Positions 52,348 through 61,953 of a stretch of DNA of 64,000 bases are shown here, one piece after another. The notes beneath the pieces are model-generated. The model was not told the origin of the DNA and ran no database searches. It was given only the letters and a program-made list of their open reading frames with translations. This stretch comes from Gymnorhina tibicen (lineage: Eukaryota > Chordata > Aves > Passeriformes > Artamidae), in contig VXAZ01007587.1 of NCBI GenBank assembly GCA_013399875.1, forward strand, positions 124,001 through 188,000, written 5' to 3'. Position 1 is the first letter of the stretch. Every line of letters begins with the position of its first letter. A program made the position numbers and the translations under genes.

Positions 52348-53700
52348 TTAGAGAAAGGTGATGGTACTCCCAACCAACATCGGTGGCAGCCCTGCAAATT
52401 TGGAAATTGCCATTTTAATAAATTTTTAAGCTCGTATCTTACCAAAAGTAAGTGGATATACAGCACATAGCACTACAGTACATTAACAGAAGTTAATGTT
52501 GAAACCCACATTGTAAAAAGTCTCTCAAAGATCACTTCAATTTCATAAATAATGTGTAGAATTTTTTAATCAATAGAAGACTGCTATATGATGATGATAT
52601 TTTTGGCCTGCCATTGATGCACTTCCTGTCTTATATCAAGGTATTCCTACCTCAGTTTCTCCTCCTATTAAAAATTAGCAAAAAGGCACCTCGTTGAGCT
52701 CAGCAAAATTCCTCTGAGTGCTAGTAACTAAAACCAGCACAACTCTATGCCAAGTAACTTCTGCTCCTTAAAAAAGAACATCAAGTTGAAGAGGAGCTAA
52801 AATGAAAGCCAGCTTGCAACAGAAGTGGACTTCAGACAGTCCCAGAAGAGGGAAAGTCCAAAGGACTGATCCGGGTCCAGGCGCCAGCAAAGGTTAGTCA
52901 GATCCGTCGTTTTTGCCTATGACCACATTTTGCAAGTTCATGACCCGTGAGCTGCCCTGTTTCTCATGCAGCAGCTCCATCTGCTGTCCAAACTCAAAGG
53001 TGGACTTTGCACCGGGACTACATTCACAGACTAAGAAAGCAAAATGACTTGAATATTTGGAAACATTTCTGGAAAAATTCCAAACTTTTCCCTAGTCAGT
53101 CCTCCTGCATGAACGGAACCAGCCTTCATCTACCTTTACAAGCCAACTAACCAAAATGAAAACATGAGAGGAAGTAACAATCATGAGTGTCACAATTCTT
53201 CACTCTTACAGTCTCAGAACCAGTCTTGTGACAGAAAAGAATGATTCTTCTCTGGTTCTTCACCATCTGCAGCCACTTAGGGCTGTACTGTCCAAAGGTG
53301 CCACACTACCAGATCACATCAACACTCACCGCACCCCACAATAAACATACCCAGGTGTCCACAAACTACAAGATGTTTACAGTGATTCTTAGTTACTTAG
53401 TAGTGGTTTATTTGAATTGCACTAACAAAAATTTAAGCTTATTATTCTGAAGATCAACTCAGTTCTTAAAAACATTTAAGATTTTTGTTTCTTTTATATA
53501 CAGTACAGGGCTTTGAGGAGTCAAACTTCCCAGACTTTGCATTCCTTTACCCAGAGCTCTATGAAGAATTGTGTCCATAACAGAACAATTGTGGCAAGAC
53601 CCAGCGCTTGCAAATTCGACCAGACCTGCTCTGAATCTTATACTTAGTGTAGCTTGGTGATTCTTGGTTTGTTTACAATTGTTCTGGCTCAACAACAGTC

Positions 53701-54776
53701 TGTTAACGTGGGGGATGTACCTCCAATTTGGTACTCGCTGTAACGACTGAACCCTTCCAGCAACCTCCTTTTCTGGGCAGCACTGCAGCAGCTATTCAGT
53801 CATCAGCCAGCTCAAGAGCTCTGGCTTACTGCTGGCTACAGGCACACCAGCTGGCTTCCCGGGAATCACAGGACACACTGCCGGAGTTCCTGAGTCACCT
53901 CGGTTATTCAATACGCTCGGTATCTCAGCCCTGGATGCAATACCTCGGGAATTGTGTATCCGAGTCAGTTTATTTTACATCGGTATGATTAGCTTCCTGG
54001 TTCCTCAGATTTTAGGGTGTGCTTATTTACATGTATTTCTCCACTCTTACAGATACCTGCGCTTTTATATTATAAAGTGCAACAGGAGATTCTCACTAAG
54101 TTTTACTGCACAGGCCTCAATGCCCGGAGCCCTCCTCGGAGCCGGTGCCGGCAGCCCCGCGCCCCCTCGCTGAGAAGGCCACAGGCTCCGCTTGCAATGC
54201 ACTGGTGGGAAGGTTAAAGAGAGAATAACCTCATCCTCTTGGCTCTTGGAGTTTCTAATATGCCTACTCATGATTAAAACAAATAGTATTTTCGCGGACT
54301 TGTTTCAGACTATAACTACGGCTTTTATGGAAAAATCTGTTTCTGGATCCACGGGGAAGGGCGGTGCTACTGAGAATTTACAGACGTTTGGAGGAAGAGT
54401 TCCTCAATACAAGGTGATTATGGATTATAATTATGTTTCCTCAAGTATACGGATCAATACAGAAAACGCCAGAGTGGGATAACAACAAATATTTTATACT
54501 AATCACTGATGAAGTCGATCTTCCGTAAGAAATGAGGACGCAGCCCTGTTGCAAGCGCTGCACAGGAAGCCGTGGGCCGCAGCCGGGCCGTGGGCAGCGC
54601 TCAGGCAGCACGCAGGGGCTGCCGCGAGACTCGTTTACGCAGCAGCGTGTACGACTAAGCCTATTCATGCTGGTTAAAGAAAACAGAATTGGAAGGAGAG
54701 GAAAAACCCCGGAGCACTCGGGGTAACGCCTGACGGCGCGCGCAGGCTCTATCGGCGGTGTGCGATGACTCCAACA
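53701..54776 (-). promoter_or_regulatory. BCAR3: probable distal BCAR3 promoter region
   Basis: From about 54105 the sequence becomes CpG-rich in two blocks, 54105-54190 and 54530-54770. In human the long BCAR3 transcripts start a few hundred bases from the tRNA-Arg-TCT gene, on the BCAR3 side, which corresponds to this interval. Possible minus-strand donors for a non-coding first exon are CCGAG|gtgact (last base 53899) and CCGAG|gtattg (last base 53944). I cannot choose between them, and the start site is not visible. The regional call is inference from synteny and composition. Confidence 0.45.
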
Positions 54777-54779
54777 GGT

Positions 54780-54865
54780 GGCTCCGTGGCGCAATGGATA
54801 GCGCATTGGACTTCTAGAGGGTTGAAGGGATTCAAAGGTTCCGGGTTCGAGTCCCGGCGGAGTCG
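54780..54865 (+). tRNA. tRNA-Arg (anticodon TCT), with 13-base intron
   Basis: This is a complete nuclear tRNA gene that reads AGA arginine codons. The acceptor arm GGCTCCG (54780-54786) pairs with CGGAGTC (54858-54864), with one G-T pair and discriminator G at 54865. The A box covers TGGCGCAATGG (54787-54797) and the B box is GGTTCGAGTCC (54844-54854). The anticodon stem TTGGA/TTCAA encloses the loop CTTCTA-A, with TCT at 54813-54815. An intron of 13 bases (54817-54829) interrupts the loop after position 37, the standard site. The spliced length is 73 bases. The T stem CCGGG/CCCGG is perfect. TTTT at 54875-54878 and 16 T at 54884-54899 serve as RNA polymerase III terminators. No 3' CCA is encoded, as expected for a eukaryote. 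Confidence 0.98.
54817..54829 (+). other. tRNA-Arg intron
   Basis: Thirteen bases (gagggttgaaggg) lie between A37 and A38 of the anticodon loop, to be removed by the tRNA splicing endonuclease. Removing them restores a 7-base loop, CTTCTAA, and a 73-base tRNA. Confidence 0.93.
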
Positions 54866-54874
54866 TGTCTTCTC

Positions 54875-54899
54875 TTTTCTTCCTTTTTTTTTTTTTTTT
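54875..54899 (+). terminator. RNA polymerase III terminator
   Basis: A TTTT at 54875-54878 begins ten bases after the tRNA end, followed by an uninterrupted run of 16 T at 54884-54899 as backup. Confidence 0.9.
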
Positions 54900-55162
54900 C
54901 CCCCGCCCCCTACGCCTTTTGGGCGGAAATCTCTCCCCAGCACTCTCCCGTTCCTTACCTCACCGCCGCAGGTATCCGGTCCGCCGGCTTGGCGCTTCTC
55001 CCGTCAGCGAGGCTCTCCGGGCCCGCCTCCCGCCGTGCCTTGGCGGACTGGGGAAGGCTGGAATCGGGCGGCGACAGCGGCACCAGCCGCCATCGACTGA
55101 ACCTGCCGTGTCCGCTCGGCCCAGCGACACGAAGCTTCCTCACCACCAGCGGGAAGGAGGAG

Positions 55163-55394
55163 CAGAAGGGCTCTGCTCCGTGTCCTCCCGGGCCCGCCGA
55201 CGCCCTCAGGCAGCGGCAGAAGGGCTCTGCTCCGTCTCCTCCCGGGCCCGCCGACGCCCTGAGGCAGCGGCAGAAGGGCTCTGCTCCGTGTCCTCCCGGG
55301 CCCGCCGACGCCCTGAGGCAGCGGCAGAAGGGCTCTGCTCCGTCTCCTCCCGGGCCCGCCGACGCCCTCAGGCAGCGGCAGAAGGGCTCTGCGC
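55163..55394. repeat. 54-bp GC-rich minisatellite, four units plus a partial fifth
   Basis: Units begin with cagaagggctctgc at 55163, 55217, 55271, 55325 and 55379 (the last partial), giving an exact 54-base period. The units are nearly identical. They differ at a G/C position in 'ccgtgtcc' or 'ccgtctcc' (pattern G, C, G, C) and at 'ccctcagg' or 'ccctgagg' (pattern C, G, G, C). Because 54 is divisible by 3, two plus frames stay open with an 18-residue period. Low divergence points to recent expansion. Confidence 0.95.
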
Positions 55395-57606
55395 GCGCTC
55401 CCCCGGCCCGAGCTCCGCCGGAGCGGTCAGAACCGACAGCCAGCCCAGTGCGGCCGCTACGCTTCCAGCACAGTGTGCGGAAAGTAATTTTACTTGAAAA
55501 ACCGACACTCTGTCTTTCCTGGAGGCACTTCAGTTACAGTGGGTCACCGTGATACATTTCTGGTTATTTTCAAGCAACGAAACAAGCCCTCAAAACGCAG
55601 CCAACAAAACACGGGAATTAACACCATCTTTTCTGACTTACGCATACCTACAGATAGAAGATGAAGAGCCATTTTAATTACAGCAATCAAATTAGCTGGT
55701 AAAAGAGAACAATAGCAGCAATAAACAAACCACCTTGATTTTGCTCAGAATGGAATAAATTAATCTGATTCATTATCCCTGAATTATTAAATTTGTGGGG
55801 TTTTCTTGATAAATTATTTTTAATCCTGCAGGTGTAACTTTCCAACTGTAATAATGCTTATTTAAAAGCAATAAAGGAAAATCTGAAAATGAAACCTACC
55901 ATCAGGCACATTAACCCTCACAGTCAATAAAGGCAGAATTAAAAATTAACACAAATATTTCTGACAGCCACTAAAAGAAAATACTACTTGCAATTGATAG
56001 GCAAAACTTCACCGAAGTTTTTATGTGTTTTCAGAGAAATCTGATAAGCACAGGCAATGCCATGGTTCATTTGGGTTTTACTCTCTCCAGCACCTGACGC
56101 TTTATGTCAATTTCGAAGCCCTCCCGTCTTGTGCTTTAATGAAAACTGGTGGCTAAGGAAAGGTGCTCAGTGCAGTGCCTCATCCAGCAGAGGCTGAGGC
56201 ACGAGCTCAGGCCAAGGTGACTGGCAAAGCCGGCCAACACACCCTGCAAGTACCACCCTGCAGCCCTGGGAATGCTCCCAGCACATCTCACCCTGTCTGC
56301 ACAGAACACGGGCACTTGCTGGGCACAGTGTGGGACAAAACAGAAGGGATTAGAAAAATCAAAGGAAGGGAAAGGATATAGAACACAAACTAGATCCCTT
56401 TCTAGCTATGTTGCACATGAAGTAACTTCTGTAGCTATTGAGCAGCCTGAGCAACAGGCACAGAGTGTTTTGCTTGCTGTGAAACACCACAGCTTGCATT
56501 TCTCTTTTAAGGTCTTTCAGAGTCACAGCCTGCTTTTCCAAAGTTGCACTTGAACACCCCAGGATGCAACAGAATGACAACTACTGTGGTGCCTTGTTTT
56601 CTTCTCAGTGTTCAGTATTAATTTTTTTTGTGCTTCCATGTCTCAGCTGGAGACCAAGACACCATAGCTGTTTTTATTGGCTTTTTTATCATTTACAGGG
56701 AATTGAGATATTAGCATAAATGTAGTTGCATTAGAATAGCCTGTGCATACTAACTGAGATGTGGAGACAGGTGGTTCTATTTGTACTTGTTTAATTCTTC
56801 CCAATGAATTCACTTTACTTTGACACCATTCATCTCAAGGCACTGAAGACTTTTCAAGGACTCTAGGTTCCTGTCTGTTTCTGGTAGTAAAACATTATGG
56901 TCAACTCTGTAATGATAAAAAACACCCTAAAGGGATCCAAGGAAAATTTCTTTCAAGCTTCAGTGGGTAGTCAATATATACCGTGATGCTCATTTCAGCA
57001 CAAATAACTAATCCCTAAAAAACCTACTTCTTCTCAGTAGAAAACCTGATGCTTAAGTATTAGTCAAGAACATAGTTAAGCACTTCTTGCTTAAGATCTG
57101 CAACCTTTACAATTCAGTGTTCTTGTAGCAAGGAAACAATCAACCACTGGTCCTCTGATAGTGACTTCTACATCCTAATCACCCAATCCACCTAAGACAA
57201 TGTAGTGCCAGTTTTATTTCTTCTATTATCCATCTTTTCTGCTACCTCAGGGCAGTAACTAAGTTACACTAATTGTAACAGCAATAAAATGACCAGGTCA
57301 TTAAAAACCACCCAAACACTAGGGCAGTTCTGACAATCACAAAAGGTCTGAACCGTCACTACAGGGGAACTGGGCCGATGCCATCTCTGGCTCTATAACG
57401 GTAGCAGAGGCCTTCCAGTCTCACTCTATCCGTTCACCTTCAGAACTATTCCAGGTCAGCTAAAAAACACGATCTGCACACCACACCCATGATAATGGAT
57501 GCCACTGTCAAGTTATTTTCAAAAATATCATTAGACAATACTCAAATGGTAAAAATCAATAAAAGCAACATATGACCGTTAAAATTTTACATATAAGTAT
57601 TACTTA

Positions 57607-57633
57607 TATATATTATTTATTAAATAATATATA
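57607..57633. repeat. 13-bp AT-only palindrome in an AT-rich block
   Basis: Bases 57607-57619 are the exact reverse complement of 57621-57633 around a single centre base. The surrounding 57590-57680 is nearly all A and T, with TA runs that could breathe or form cruciforms. Confidence 0.85.
57616..57621 (-). promoter_or_regulatory. DNTTIP2: candidate polyadenylation signal for DNTTIP2
   Basis: The plus-strand TTTATT gives AATAAA on the minus strand, about 610 bases past the stop codon. It is the nearest canonical hexamer that I find. It lies inside the AT-rich palindrome, so it may be fortuitous. A weaker TATAAA-type hexamer lies nearer the stop, at about 58180. Confidence 0.3.
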
Positions 57634-58231
57634 ATTTTTATCTTCTAAGTAATATATATATATTATAATATGTACACACATAAATATAAAAGTATATGTG
57701 CAGGCACTGAATTCCAGGACATTCTCTATACTATTATGGTCAGTGTTGAAACAAACCCTTCACAACCAAACCATTTTTCAATACTATCTATTACAGTGTT
57801 GGCCAACAGCACCTCTGACAAGACATGAAAAAATATGTTCTGGCACAGTATGTGTCAAGATGAATTACACATATAACTTTAAAATGAATTTACTAATTAA
57901 TTGATGTAAAGTCTGAAGCCTGAGAAGACCACAATCTCTGAAGCTGAATTTTGTACTCAGATTTAACAATATGCTTTCATATCATTATCTTCTAACATAA
58001 ATATTAATTAAAATAAAAAGCAATTTAAAAATCTAATTTGATTTAAATTTATATACCTGATAATTTCCTAAAGCTTCTTACCAAATTCTCACGGCAAGAA
58101 TTTTCTTAAACCTCAATTTGCACGTGACCTGCAATCTTAAAAAAACCCAAACAAAACACCACAACGAAAGCATTCTGTAAGAAAGCTTTATAACAAATAA
58201 GTTGTTCCAGCTTGGTATTTTTCTTCAATTC

Positions 58232-58325
58232 TTAATTGTGAAATTTCTTCTTCTTCCGATTCCTCTTCCCTGCTGCAAAAGCTGCTTTTTCACTCATGAT
58301 CTCCTGATACTTCTTTTTATTATAT
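58232..58325 (-). CDS. DNTTIP2: DNTTIP2, last coding exon (C-terminal 30 residues and stop)
   Basis: DNTTIP2 (TDIF2, oestrogen-receptor-binding protein) is a nucleolar protein with a C-terminal Fcf2 domain. Yeast Fcf2 is needed for early pre-rRNA processing in the small-subunit processome. This exon begins with the last base of a split Arg codon after a ttcag acceptor (ending 58326). It encodes the end of the protein, including YQEIMSEKAAFAAGKR and the basic tail KKKKFHN, and stops with TAA at 58234-58232. The lysine/arginine-rich tail is typical of the family and of nucleolar targeting. The phase matches the donor at 60075. Confidence 0.95.
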
Positions 58326-60074
58326 CTGAACAAAATAGATAATTTACTTTTAAGCATAGCAAACCAAAGTTCAGGAAAAGATAACAAGGACAGTACTCTA
58401 TGCACATTATTTGCCAAACTGAGTTTTCTCAGTTGTTTTCTGAATGTTTTCTGAATCAGATTCTTTGATTTTATACACTTATGCGTAAGTAAAGGGAAAT
58501 CAACAGCTGGATCAATGATAAATGCAGGTAAATTTGTTTTGGAAGTAAATTCTATTGAATTTTGTCATTAATTTTGATAGGGGGATCTTCATTGCATATG
58601 CAATCACATTTTGGACAGTTTGCTGAAACACTGCTACTGCTCATAAGGGGAACACTCAGCAATTTTGACAACACCATGAAGAAGTTACACCCACTTTTAT
58701 AGTGCTGATGCCAAGATGATTTTTTGCTTTTTCATATACCCCTCTTATATACCCTTTTCATATACCCTTTCATACAGCTTTGCATGTATCCTTAGTGCTT
58801 TTAGCCCACATACTTGTAATTCCCTAGGTTTGATAACTAGCCTAGACCCAAAGTTCTGTTAAGCCAAGAGACCAAACATCTTGGAAACCTCGCAGTTGGG
58901 TCAGAAAGCCCCAGACACCAAGGTCCTCCCCAGAACACATTCTNCTCAGTGTGCATTCGGGGGTGCTTTCTACCTGGATGTGATGCACCAAAGGATCCTT
59001 GAATAAATACAGAGGTAAAACCCTTTTTTCCCCCTCTAACCGTGTTTGGCTTTTAATTCTAAGCCCAGGGAAAGGCAACAATGCCTTCTCACCACACTTA
59101 AGATAATAAACCTTACTCTCCCCTCCAGGTTGCAAACTGAGTTGAGGTGAGTACTAAACCATGAGCAGGGTATACTTACTGAATGTGAGTTGCTAGCTCC
59201 TCTAACACAGACTCTTATGTACCTGCACCAATGAGTATGACAGACACTGTGCACTGAGTAGTGCTGAGGATTTTAAATGCAACACTGAAATCTGGCAAAT
59301 ATCTGCACTAATGCTGAAGTGTATGATTAAAGCCCTTAATTAGCCACAACATAAATTAACTGATCAAATTTCAAATACATTAATTTTTAAAGCTACTTTC
59401 TAATAAATACCTAATAAATCAGGTCAAACCAGAAAGCTACTTAAGAAATAGCTATAGTAACTTGCCTTCCCAACATTATATAGTTAAATTTACAAGTCTG
59501 ACAAAATTAACTCTGTAATCCCAAATCATGCACTACTTCAAAGAAAACATGTCATTATGTGAAAAGAGAAGTGCAGATTAACATAATGTAATAACCAATA
59601 CCAAAATGGACCAACTAAATGATCTACTCCAAAAACTACGTTATGCAGACATTAATTAATCCAATCATAAGCTTCAAGTAAGCCTTCTAGCACAATTTTG
59701 ATTCCCGTGACAGGTGGCAGACTGACGTATCTATAAAATGAAATAATATCAACATTCACAGAATTACAGGCTGCTCTTTTCTATCAATTATGCCAAGAAA
59801 AAATAATCAGTCTTTAAGAGTCGCTGCCAACAGTGATGACCCAAGTTGGATAAAACCCTTTTAAAGATGAAATATACATTATCTCAGACTAATTATCTTC
59901 TGTTCCTTAGACCTTCTAAATGGCAGTGCTATAGAAGTGCTAAAAGATTAAAAATTTTTCTTTGAAGTATAAAAAAAACACCATACAAGCTGAATAAAAC
60001 CAAAAAAGGCTACAGAGTTAAAAATACTCCTCTCTTACATGGGCTATTAGAATTACAAAACTACTTTTAAATAC
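58326..60074 (-). other. DNTTIP2: DNTTIP2 last intron
   Basis: The intron is bounded by donor AAG|gtattt at 60075/60074 and acceptor ttcag at 58326. It contains an LTR-like insertion at about 58713-59080 and one ambiguous base at 58944. The rest is AT-rich without visible features. Confidence 0.9.
58713..59080 (+). mobile_element. probable solo LTR of an endogenous retrovirus, antisense to DNTTIP2
   Basis: The segment ends like a retroviral LTR. It has a TATA-rich part at 58730-58760, the polyadenylation signal AATAAA at 59002-59007, a T/C-rich stretch, and a terminal CA at 59079-59080. The 5-base word ATGCC follows directly at 59081-59085 and also occurs at 58708-58712, where it could be the target duplication. 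The expected 5' TG is not at the boundary this predicts, so the left edge is uncertain. No gag, pol or env coding is present, as expected for a solo LTR. Confidence 0.5.
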
Positions 60075-60184
60075 CTTCTGAACTCTGAATCTGCAAGCAG
60101 CTCTTCCACAATTGTTCTCTTCCTCTGTTTCTTAGGGATTCGACTATGGTAAAAGTCTATGGGAGAATCAACTACAGTTCCAAC
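60075..60184 (-). CDS. DNTTIP2: DNTTIP2 exon (Fcf2 domain, C-terminal part)
   Basis: The exon is 110 bases, with acceptor tcctag ending 60185 and donor AAG|gtattt at 60075/60074. It is read from phase 0, giving 36 codons plus two bases of a split Arg. The product contains VGTVVDSPIDFYHSRIPKKQ and RTIVEELLADSEF, among the most conserved parts of the Fcf2 domain, ending in the family's basic/acidic switch. It joins seamlessly to the exons at 61324 and 58325. No disruption is seen. Confidence 0.96.
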
Positions 60185-61323
60185 CTAGGAAACAAAAATG
60201 AAAACATTCTTAACTACCTGAACAGCATGATGATTATCTTGCCTTTTTTTTTTAAAGCCCCAGCAACAAGTGTAAAGACACCTACAGAGCAGATGAGAAT
60301 GACAGCTGCCTAAAAAAAGTGCAAAATACCAAAATAAATAAGTCATGTTTTGTATGCAGAGTCACTTTTTGTCTCCTTGCATAGTGCAGAGAGGAAGGCC
60401 TGAGCTTTAAGACTGTACAGTTTTCAATGCTGGACTGCTGTATCAACACTTTAATTCATAAATGAAATCCAGTTCCTAACTGTTAACCATTTTAAACATA
60501 CGGGAAAGGAAATCTTTATGACCACCTTAAACCTCTTCCTGTTTCTCATTCTGGTGGTTTTGCTAGATGACTACAGAGCATCTAATTAATGCAACTGCTT
60601 CATCCTGAAATGCATCACATTTTTTCCAACCAGCAGGTCAGTCAGCTCTCATAGCTCAGGTTAGTAGTAAAGATACACGGAGTACGTTTCATGAAGTGAA
60701 AATAAACCCACATGGATCTAATTATGTGGAACACTTCAGTTTAAGTTTTTCTGATCTCAAAACATACAACACCCTCCACACTTCAGAGTGAAGTGGTAAT
60801 ATTTTGAGAAATGAAAACATTTCCTCAAGCATGCTAACTATTCAAAGTTTCTGAAGGCCTAATTTTATTGCTTCCATAGGAATTTATTTATGTAAAACAT
60901 TTCACAGCTGAGAGCTACAAGTAACAAAAATTTCAGCTTATCACAAAGGTAGCTGTCTTCCTTCAAACTGTATTACCTAGTAAGAAAATAAAAGCCAATT
61001 ATTTTCTACACACTTGTTTAGAAAGGCCAGTACTTCAAAAAAGCAGTGAAAATCTAGTCCTCTAATGGTTCAAAGTATGGATTCAGCAAGATATTTGTTC
61101 ACTACTATGAGATCAGCCAAAACTAAAAACATCAACAGCACATATACATATGTAATACAGAGTTAAATAGCTGCAAACTCCAGCCAAGTAATCAAAATAC
61201 TTTAATAACAGATATGAAATTACATCAACATAGAAGCTACCTACTAAATAGGCATTATTAGGTATTCTTTAACAGCTGTTCAAAACTTCAGCAGTACAAT
61301 GCCACCTTCTGCTGCATCCTTAC
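60185..61323 (-). other. DNTTIP2: DNTTIP2 intron
   Basis: The intron is bounded by donor CAG|gtaagg at 61324/61323 and acceptor tcctag at 60185. AT-rich, with no repeat or RNA gene visible. Confidence 0.9.
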
Positions 61324-61488
61324 CTGGAAGTACTTGGGCAGACCATCTCTATCATTCTTCTTATAGAAATGCTTAGGGTCCAACGAAGCCCTCATCTTCA
61401 AAACTTTAAGATCATTTTTCAGTTCACTTGTGATTTCTGGGGCTTTCATACCAAACCAGCCATCACCTGTTGTTTTCTCTCGCTCTGC
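61324..61488 (-). CDS. DNTTIP2: DNTTIP2 exon (Fcf2 domain, core)
   Basis: The exon is 165 bases, exactly 55 codons, in phase 0 at both ends. The acceptor is cctag ending 61489 and the donor is CAG|gtaagg. It encodes the Fcf2 core, with GWFGMKAPEITSELKNDLK, then MRASLDPKHFYKKNDRDG and LPKYFQ. The WFGMKAP and DPKRFYK-type motifs are the family signature. The Trp, the Asp-Pro pair and the NDRDG loop are all present. This exon alone would identify the gene. Confidence 0.97.
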
Positions 61489-61866
61489 CTAGGATGCAAT
61501 ACCAATAACAATGAATTTGCATTCAGCAACTAGGATGGGACAGAACAGGGAACTCTTCCCTGCAAAAGATGGATAAAGCATTTAGAGTGTAAGTATGCAC
61601 CTTTAAAACACGTATTTTATGACCACTATTATAAAGGAGGTTATCAGCGCTGCATCAATGCCAGATTTGTACCGAGCATATAATCATTCACTTCACTGTG
61701 CTGGTGACTGAAAGGATGGCTTTTCACAGGACAGCTCAAAGAAGACACTAAATTGCAGTTCATCACTCCATTTCCAGTGAGGCCTGGATATTCCAGTGAG
61801 TCCCAGCATGCAGCTTTCTACCACAGCTTGTTTCGTTATTTGAGGCATTACCAGCTCTTCACTTAC
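61489..61866 (-). other. DNTTIP2: DNTTIP2 intron
   Basis: A short intron between donor AGG|gtaagt (61867/61866) and acceptor cctag (61489). No internal feature is visible. Confidence 0.92.
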
Positions 61867-61953
61867 CCTGCGCTGTTTCTTCAGCTGGCGAAGCGATTCC
61901 CTGTAGGGTGGAACACATTCCTTTTTTTCAAAGTCCGGAGTTATTACACTCTT
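61867..61953 (-). CDS. DNTTIP2: DNTTIP2 exon (start of Fcf2 domain)
   Basis: The exon is 87 bases, 29 codons, phase 0. The acceptor is cttgcag ending 61954 and the donor is AGG|gtaagt. The product reads KSVITPDFEKKECVPPYRES followed by a basic LRQLKKQRR. This corresponds to the ITPDFE...VPPY segment that precedes the Fcf2 core in vertebrate DNTTIP2. It joins in frame to 63183 and 61488. Confidence 0.95.

Larger units (their letters stand above)
47926..53700 (-). other. BCAR3: putative BCAR3 5' intron, 47.9-53.7 kb
   Basis: AT-rich. Minus-strand sequence at 47930-48330 may still belong to the decayed retroelement but is not recognisable. An A-rich tract lies at 50862-50905, and a perfect 10-bp inverted repeat lies at 52321-52347. 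No exon can be supported. Confidence 0.4.
54530..55470. promoter_or_regulatory. distal CpG island around the tRNA
   Basis: Dense CpG from about 54530 to 55470, interrupted by the T-rich tRNA terminator at 54866-54899. It contains the tRNA-Arg gene and the 54-bp minisatellite. A further strong minus-strand donor, GTGAG|gtaagg, has its last exonic base at 54959, so an alternative BCAR3 first exon could start within the minisatellite part. Open frames on both strands follow from high GC and the 54-bp period and are not called as genes. Confidence 0.75.
55500..58231. other. region between distal CpG island and DNTTIP2 stop (includes DNTTIP2 3'UTR)
   Basis: AT-rich from 55500, with a GC-richer patch at about 56160-56330 that shows no splice pair or domain. 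A highly AT-rich block with a perfect 13-bp inverted repeat lies at 57597-57680. The right part must contain the DNTTIP2 3'UTR. No other gene is visible. Confidence 0.6.

Noticed and set aside
53700..54776. A counterpart of mammalian mir-760, expected near the tRNA on the BCAR3 side
   Set aside because: I looked for its mature-strand text (GGCTCTGGG core) and a matching hairpin and found neither. A 5-bp pairing around 53916-53964 is too weak.
55163..55394. CRISPR-like repeat array
   Set aside because: The units are contiguous with no unique spacers, in a eukaryotic CpG island. It is an ordinary minisatellite.
54765..55552. Plus-strand frames of 111-210 codons with an 18-residue repeat
   Set aside because: One starts before the tRNA and reads through it. 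The repeats follow from the 54-bp minisatellite and high GC content. Two different frames are equally open, so neither looks selected.
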